From contig JAZSEL010000169.1 of the NCBI GenBank assembly GCA_045531685.1, positions 1 through 10,841 on the forward strand: a stretch of DNA of 10,841 nucleotides, given 5' to 3'. The notes below the pieces were generated by a model. That model had not been told where the DNA came from. It was given only the letters and a program-made list of their open reading frames with translations, and searched no databases. Shown in pieces: positions 6,562 through 10,841 of this stretch. The position numbers and the translations under genes were made by a program. Position 1 is the stretch's first letter. The number at the start of each line of letters is the position of its first letter. Source of the stretch: RGIG8767 sp045531685 (GTDB lineage Bacteria; Bacillota; Clostridia; Lachnospirales; Lachnospiraceae).

Positions 6562-6568
6562 AAAGGAG
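6562..6568 (+). promoter_or_regulatory. Ribosome binding site that fixes the start of the CdaR-type regulator
   Basis: AAAGGAG ends 8 bases before ATG 6577. A reading from GTG 6517 would add 20 lysine- and arginine-rich residues, has no binding site at a usable distance, and would place this site inside the gene. Confidence 0.8.
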
Positions 6569-6576
6569 AGGGACTT

Positions 6577-7665
6577 ATGATTTCAAATCAGATTTTACAG
6601 AACACAATAGAAGGCATTAAGACAATATCCAGAATGGAGTTATGCGTAGTGGATATTGATGGGAAAGTGATTGCCACATCCAGTGGAGATATGGACCGCT
6701 ACGGGATTGTAGCCATGGACTTTGCCCAATCACCGGCAGACAGCCAGGAAGTACAGGGATGCCAGTTCTTTAAGATTTATGATGAACAGCAGTTAGAGTA
6801 CATATTGGTATGCGGTGGTTCGGGAGATGCTACCTACACACTTGGTAAGATGGCAGCCTTCCAGATTCAGAATCTGTTGGTAGCATACAAGGAGAGATTT
6901 GATAAGGATAATTTCATTAAGAATCTGTTATTGGATAACCTTTTGTTAGTGGATATATTCAGTCGTGCCAAGAAACTTCATATCCAGTCCGAATCCAGAC
7001 GTGTTGCCATTATTATTGAAGGCGGCAGCGGCAAGGATAACAATGTACTGGAGCTTATGAGAGCGTCTTACGGTGCCAACAATAAAGACTTTATCACAGC
7101 AGTAGATGAGAACAATGTCATCGTGGTAAAAGACATGAGCGACATGGAAAATACAAGCGAAATTGACACTCTGTGCCATGATTACAAGAACTTTTTGGAA
7201 AAAGAAGGAATTCGCAATGTCCATATTGCTTATGGTACAATTGTAAAAGAAATTAAAGAAGTCAGCCGTTCTTACAAAGAAGCGAAGATGGCACTGGATG
7301 TAGGTAAGATTTTCTTTGATGAGAGAAATATTATTGCTTACAGCGAGTTGGGCATCGGCCGTTTGATTTACCAGCTTCCGATTCCTCTTTGCAAGATGTT
7401 TATTAAGGAAATTTTTGGTGGTAAGAGCCCGGATGATTTTGATGAAGAGACATTGACAACCATTATGAAGTTCTTTGAGAACAGTTTAAATGTGTCCGAG
7501 ACATCACGTCAGTTGTTCATTCATCGTAACACCTTGGTGTATCGTCTGGACAAGCTTCAGAAGACAACCGGTCTTGACCTTAGAGTCTTTGAAGATGCCA
7601 TTACCTTTAAAATTGCCCTTATGGTAGTAAAATACATGAAGTATATGGAATCATTACAGTACTAG
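6577..7665 (+). CDS. CdaR/PucR-type transcriptional regulator
   Basis: This 362-residue protein is a probable transcription factor of the sugar-diacid regulator (CdaR) type. The N-terminal part (about 5-130) starts ILQNTIEGIKTIS, followed by a PAS-like strand series (LCVVDIDGKVIATSSG), as in putative sugar-diacid recognition domains. The middle (about 140-275) resembles the GGDEF-like region of CdaR/PucR proteins (SYKEAKMALDVG). The C-terminus (about 297-355) is an HTH_30/PucR helix-turn-helix with the typical LNVSETSRQLFIHRNTLVYRL and an F-E-D-A-x-x-F-K-I-A-L tail. The ATG at 6577 was chosen for its AAAGGAG. The gene ends 12 bases before ftsE, so it is probably the first gene of the ftsEX operon and may regulate it. 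The effector is unknown, and control of cell-wall genes is inference from position only. Confidence 0.86.
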   Translation: MISNQILQNTIEGIKTISRMELCVVDIDGKVIATSSGDMDRYGIVAMDFAQSPADSQEVQGCQFFKIYDEQQLEYILVCGGSGDATYTLGKMAAFQIQNLLVAYKERFDKDNFIKNLLLDNLLLVDIFSRAKKLHIQSESRRVAIIIEGGSGKDNNVLELMRASYGANNKDFITAVDENNVIVVKDMSDMENTSEIDTLCHDYKNFLEKEGIRNVHIAYGTIVKEIKEVSRSYKEAKMALDVGKIFFDERNIIAYSELGIGRLIYQLPIPLCKMFIKEIFGGKSPDDFDEETLTTIMKFFENSLNVSETSRQLFIHRNTLVYRLDKLQKTTGLDLRVFEDAITFKIALMVVKYMKYMESLQY

Positions 7666-7677
7666 GAGTGAATAAGA

Positions 7678-8421
7678 GTGTTATTTAGCAAGAAAAAAAA
7701 CAAGAGAAAAGCAGTATATGAAGAGAATCTGATAGTTCTTGAAAATGTAACCAAGTCTTACGCTACAGGTAACGGGGCCCATGCGTTAAACGGGGTTAAT
7801 TTGAAGATTAAAAAAGGTGAGTTCGTATTTATTGTTGGAGACAGCGGTTCGGGTAAATCTACCTTGATCAAGCTGCTTCTGCGTGAATTGGTACCGACCA
7901 CCGGTGAGATTTATGTGAATGGCGAAAACCTTGCCAAATTAAAGCACAGACAGGTTCCTATGTACAGACGTAATCTGGGCGTTGTATTCCAGGATTTCCG
8001 TTTGTTAAAAGACCGTAATGTATATGAAAACGTAGCATTTGCCCAGAGAATTGTACAGACACCAAACAGGGAGATTAAGAAAAATGTCCCGGCTATTTTG
8101 TCAATTGTAGGTCTTGCCGGCAAATACAAAGCAAAGCCAAAGCAGCTTTCCGGTGGAGAGCAGCAGCGTGTGGCTATGGCCAGAGCATTGATTAACAAGC
8201 CGCCGATTTTGTTGTGTGATGAGCCGACGGGTAATCTGGACCCTAAGAATTCATGGGAAATCATGAAGCTCTTGGAGCAGATTAACAAGCGAGGCACCAC
8301 AATTATTGTGGTTACCCACAACAAAGAAATCGTTAATGAGATGCAGAAACGAGTAATTACTCTGAAAAAGGGTGTTATTATCAGTGACGAAGAAAAAGGT
8401 GGATATATAGATGAGGATTAG
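7678..8421 (+). CDS. ftsE: Cell division ATP-binding protein FtsE
   Basis: This 247-residue ABC ATPase pairs with FtsX at the division or elongation site and powers activation of a peptidoglycan hydrolase outside the membrane. It has Walker A G54-D-S-G-S-G-K60-S-T, a Q-loop (VVFQDFRLL), the ABC signature L157-S-G-G-E-Q-Q163, Walker B ending D181-E182, and the H-loop histidine H214 (VVTHNKE). The VVFQDFRLL segment and the overlap with ftsX mark it as FtsE rather than another ABC ATPase. The start is GTG, with AGGAG (7664-7668) 9 bases upstream and overlapping the stop of the regulator gene. Compared with the usual 220-230 residues it has a lysine-rich N-terminal extension of about 17 residues. 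The stop overlaps the ftsX start by 11 bases. Confidence 0.97.
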   Translation: MLFSKKKNKRKAVYEENLIVLENVTKSYATGNGAHALNGVNLKIKKGEFVFIVGDSGSGKSTLIKLLLRELVPTTGEIYVNGENLAKLKHRQVPMYRRNLGVVFQDFRLLKDRNVYENVAFAQRIVQTPNREIKKNVPAILSIVGLAGKYKAKPKQLSGGEQQRVAMARALINKPPILLCDEPTGNLDPKNSWEIMKLLEQINKRGTTIIVVTHNKEIVNEMQKRVITLKKGVIISDEEKGGYIDED

Positions 8422-9304
8422 TACTTTCTTTTATACCCTGAAGCAGGGAATTAAGAATATCTTCCGGAATGCATGGTACTCTTTGGCGTCTGTTGCTACA
8501 ATCAGTGCCTGCCTTCTGTTGTTTGGTATCTTTTTTGCAATTGTAATTAACTTTTCCCATATTGTAAAAACAGCCGAAGAAGGCGTAGCAGTAACGGTAT
8601 TTTTTGACGAAGGATTGGAAGATGCCAAGATTGCCGAGATTGGAGAAATGATTGCCAAAAGAGAAGAAGTCCGTGATATGAATTTTATTTCGGCAGATGA
8701 AGCATGGGAAAGCTTTAAAGAGGATCTTGGTGAATATGCGGAAGGCATTACCGAGAACCCATTGGCAGACAGTGCCAATTACGAGATTTATTTAAATGAT
8801 ATTGCCCAGCAGAACGGTCTGGTTGAATATCTGGAATCCGTAGAGGGAATCCGTGAAGTGAACCGTTCCGATCTTACGGCCAATATTTTGACCGGTATGA
8901 ACAGCTTAATCGGATACGTTTCCATTGCAATTATCATTATTCTTCTTGCGGTATCTGTATTCTTAATCAGCAATACGGTTATGATTGGTATTTCCATGCG
9001 TAAAGAAGAGATTACCATTATGAAATACATTGGTGCTACTGACTTTTTCGTAAGAGCCCCTTTCGTAGTGGAAGGTCTTTTGATTGGTCTTATCGGGGCC
9101 GGTATTCCGATTGGATTAATCTATTTGTTGTACAATTATGTAATTGAATTTATTATGTTGAACTTCAGTATTTTAACCGATTTACTGGCATTCCTTCCGG
9201 TTGCCACCATTCTTCATTATTTGGTACCGGTATCATTGGGAATCGGCGCAGGTATTGGTTTCTTGGGAAGTTTTACAACAGTTAGAAAACATTTAAGGGT
9301 TTAA
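8411..9304 (+). CDS. ftsX: Cell division protein FtsX, permease-like
   Basis: This 297-residue membrane partner of FtsE has the FtsX layout. A short cytoplasmic N-terminus (LKQGIKNIFRNAWYSLASV, family-typical) precedes TM1 at about 22-47. An extracellular loop follows at about 48-165, including VTVFFDEGLEDAKIAEI and a second lobe (YEIYLND to GIREVNRS). Three more helices lie at about 168-197, 215-240 and 265-290. The loop is the part that contacts the hydrolase in characterised systems. AAGGTGG (8396-8402) is 8 bases before the ATG, inside the end of ftsE, indicating coupled translation and balanced amounts of the two subunits. The next gene starts 5 bases after the stop. Confidence 0.96.
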   Translation: MRISTFFYTLKQGIKNIFRNAWYSLASVATISACLLLFGIFFAIVINFSHIVKTAEEGVAVTVFFDEGLEDAKIAEIGEMIAKREEVRDMNFISADEAWESFKEDLGEYAEGITENPLADSANYEIYLNDIAQQNGLVEYLESVEGIREVNRSDLTANILTGMNSLIGYVSIAIIIILLAVSVFLISNTVMIGISMRKEEITIMKYIGATDFFVRAPFVVEGLLIGLIGAGIPIGLIYLLYNYVIEFIMLNFSILTDLLAFLPVATILHYLVPVSLGIGAGIGFLGSFTTVRKHLRV

Positions 9305-9309
9305 ACAGA

Positions 9310-10545
9310 ATGACAAGATATAACAAAATTGCAGTAAGATTTTTATGCGGTTTTTGTGCAGGGTCGATTCTGTTTGGAACCTGCTCTTATCGTGCGTATG
9401 CGGATACGGCAGCTTTAAAAGCAAGTATTGAGCAAAAGCAGGCAGAGATTGACGAAGCACAGAAGAAGAAAAAGGAACTGCAGACCGGGCTCACCCAGGT
9501 TAAGGAGATTATGAAAGGGCTTCAGTCGGAGCGCTCCAATCTTCAAAATTATGTAGCTAAGCTGGATGATAACCTTACGGAAGTGGAAACCAAAATTGAA
9601 GAATTAAAGACTCTCATTTCGGAAAAAGAAGACGAAATTCTTGAGACGACAGAGGAATTAGAGGATGCTGTGGAAAAGGAAGAAACCCAGTATCAGTCCA
9701 TGAAGGACAGAATCCAATTTCTGTACGAAAAGGGAGATGCCTATTATTTGGAACTTTTGTTGTCGGCAGAAAGCTTTGGTGAGTTTGTCAATACTCAGGA
9801 ATACATTACCAAGTTATCGGAATATGATAACAAAATGTTGGAAGAATATGTGACTAACCGTGAGTTGATTGAGGTTTGCAAGGCAGAGCTGGAGGCAGAA
9901 GAAGAGCTTCTGGAGGAGGCAAAGGCAAAGGTGGACGAGGAACAGAAGAATCTGGAGACCTTGATTGCTTCCAAAGAGCAGGAAATTAACAAATATACAG
10001 GTGATATCAAAAATAAGGAACAGGCAATTGCCGAGTACGAGGCAGATATTGCTATGGAAAACGATACCATTGCAGCCTTAGAAGCGGCTTTGGCGGAAGA
10101 ACGCAAGCGTTTATTGGCAGAAAATGGTTCGGAACGGATTATTTACGACGGCGGTATGTTTAAATGGCCGGCACCGTCCTATACCCGCGTATCTTCCGAA
10201 TACGGATGGCGTATGCATCCGACTCTGGGAGTGGAAAAATTCCACAACGGCATTGACCTGGCAGCACCGGGAGGCTCCCCGATTTTGGCAGCATATGACG
10301 GAGAAGTAATCGGCGCGGGATATAACAGTTCCATGGGTAATTATATTATGCTTAATCATGGTGGCGGATTGGTTACGATTTATATGCATGCATCGGCCCT
10401 TTATGTATCTACCGGTGAGATGGTAGGCAGGGGCGAAAAAATTGCAGCGGTTGGTACGACCGGACGCTCCACCGGAAATCACCTTCATTTTGGTGTACGT
10501 AAAAATGGAGAATACGTAAGTCCTTGGAATTATCTGAGCCAATAA
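9310..10545 (+). CDS. Secreted coiled-coil M23 peptidoglycan endopeptidase (EnvC-like), likely FtsEX partner
   Basis: This 411-residue exported protein has a signal peptide (about 1-32, ending YRAYA). A long coiled coil spans about 36-275, rich in E, K, Q, L and A, with a central non-coil part (about 136-170, YLELLLSAESFGEFV, as in EnvC/PcsB-type proteins). A C-terminal LytM/M23 domain occupies about 288-405. Zinc ligands and catalytic residues are all present: H312-N-G-I-D316, H360 (YMH) and H391-L-H393. Unlike E. coli EnvC, whose LytM domain is degenerate and only activates amidases, this protein should cleave peptidoglycan cross-links itself. AAGGG (9295-9299) lies 10 bases before the ATG, in the end of ftsX. 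Position and architecture (coiled coil plus peptidase, as in PcsB and CwlO with other catalytic domains) point to control by FtsEX. A substrate cannot be deduced beyond peptidoglycan peptides. Confidence 0.93.
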   Translation: MTRYNKIAVRFLCGFCAGSILFGTCSYRAYADTAALKASIEQKQAEIDEAQKKKKELQTGLTQVKEIMKGLQSERSNLQNYVAKLDDNLTEVETKIEELKTLISEKEDEILETTEELEDAVEKEETQYQSMKDRIQFLYEKGDAYYLELLLSAESFGEFVNTQEYITKLSEYDNKMLEEYVTNRELIEVCKAELEAEEELLEEAKAKVDEEQKNLETLIASKEQEINKYTGDIKNKEQAIAEYEADIAMENDTIAALEAALAEERKRLLAENGSERIIYDGGMFKWPAPSYTRVSSEYGWRMHPTLGVEKFHNGIDLAAPGGSPILAAYDGEVIGAGYNSSMGNYIMLNHGGGLVTIYMHASALYVSTGEMVGRGEKIAAVGTTGRSTGNHLHFGVRKNGEYVSPWNYLSQ

Positions 10546-10608
10546 GCCATATAATGAAAGGACATCATTTGTTTTCCTTTTAAAAACAGACATGAATTTG
10601 AGGCAGAA

Positions 10609-10841
10609 ATGATAGAAGAAAAGAAACCGGTTGACGGAATAAATGGGGCAAATTTGCCGGTGCAGGAAGAGGCTGCAACGGCAGGAGTGCCAAAAAAGAA
10701 AAAAAAGAATCGCACTTATTTCTGGGGAATTGTAACAGGAATTTGGATTTCGGTAGTGCTGTTTGCGGCAGGAAATCTAATCGGATGGTTGATTAACAGT
10801 GGTTTGTTTTTGGGAAAAGATGCAGCTGTTTCTTCTTCCGG
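10609..10841 (+). CDS. N-terminus of a membrane-anchored protein, possibly an S41 (CtpA-like) peptidase; cut by window end
   Basis: The frame is open from ATG 10609 to the window end (77 complete codons). A charged N-terminus with a K/R-rich stretch (about 29-35, PKKKKKNR) is followed by one hydrophobic helix (about 37-62) and then a polar part, so it is a type II-like anchored extracytoplasmic protein. GAGG (10600-10603) is 5 bases before the start. In related Clostridia the gene after an ftsEX-M23 cluster is often a carboxyl-terminal processing protease (S41), which fits this anchor, but no catalytic part lies in the window. The 63-base gap before it has a weak 6-bp hairpin (10557-10562 with 10575-10580) and no good terminator, so it is probably in the same operon. 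The same frame stays open back to 10558 without a standard start codon. Confidence 0.65.
   Translation, partial: MIEEKKPVDGINGANLPVQEEAATAGVPKKKKKNRTYFWGIVTGIWISVVLFAAGNLIGWLINSGLFLGKDAAVSSS

Noticed and set aside
6517..6576. Longer start (GTG 6517) for the CdaR-type regulator
   Set aside because: There is no usable ribosome binding site, and the strong AAAGGAG at 6562-6568 points to ATG 6577.
10111..10593. 160-codon minus-strand frame opposite the M23 domain
   Set aside because: The + strand carries a complete M23 domain with all zinc ligands; the reverse frame has no recognisable features.

Overview
This window looks like chromosomal DNA of a low-to-moderate GC Gram-positive anaerobe of the class Clostridia, most likely a motile member of the Lachnospiraceae. 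The grounds are the AGGAGG-type ribosome binding sites, the style of the proteins, an ftsE-ftsX-M23 hydrolase cluster behind a CdaR-type regulator, a YjfB-type motility protein and a c-di-GMP phosphodiesterase with solute-binding sensor domains. The family-level placement is inference; there is no rRNA or other marker.

Region 1 (1-389) has no convincing protein gene. It holds a possible extended -10 promoter, a perfect 12-bp tandem duplication, an odd tRNA-like element (its 5' part resembles the start of tmRNA, its 3' part is a tRNA-Gln(CUG) anticodon arm plus T arm), a strong intrinsic terminator, and then a clear sigma-A-type promoter for the next gene.

Region 2 (390-5979, + strand) holds four genes. 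They encode a large membrane sensor with two solute-binding domains, a degenerate GGDEF and an intact EAL domain; an acyl-ACP thioesterase; a CvfB-type S1 RNA-binding protein; and a CPBP/CAAX-type membrane protease. The last two overlap and are probably translationally coupled.

Region 3 (5980-6576) is the junction. A 130-bp nearly perfect palindrome that looks like a MITE lies between the convergent ends of the protease gene and a small YjfB-type gene on the minus strand. Upstream of that gene is an A-rich divergent intergenic region with a minus-strand promoter and, on the + strand, a small hairpin with an orphan Shine-Dalgarno.

Region 4 (6577-10841, + strand) is a tightly spaced operon: a CdaR/PucR-type regulator, ftsE, ftsX, a secreted coiled-coil M23 peptidase with all zinc ligands present, and the 5' end of a membrane-anchored protein that may be an S41 processing peptidase. 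FtsE and FtsX form an ABC-type complex that uses cytoplasmic ATP hydrolysis to switch on a peptidoglycan hydrolase outside the cell. The M23 protein directly downstream is the obvious partner. No clearly new defence or mobile system is visible; the most unusual items are the tmRNA/tRNA-like chimera and the MITE-like palindrome.
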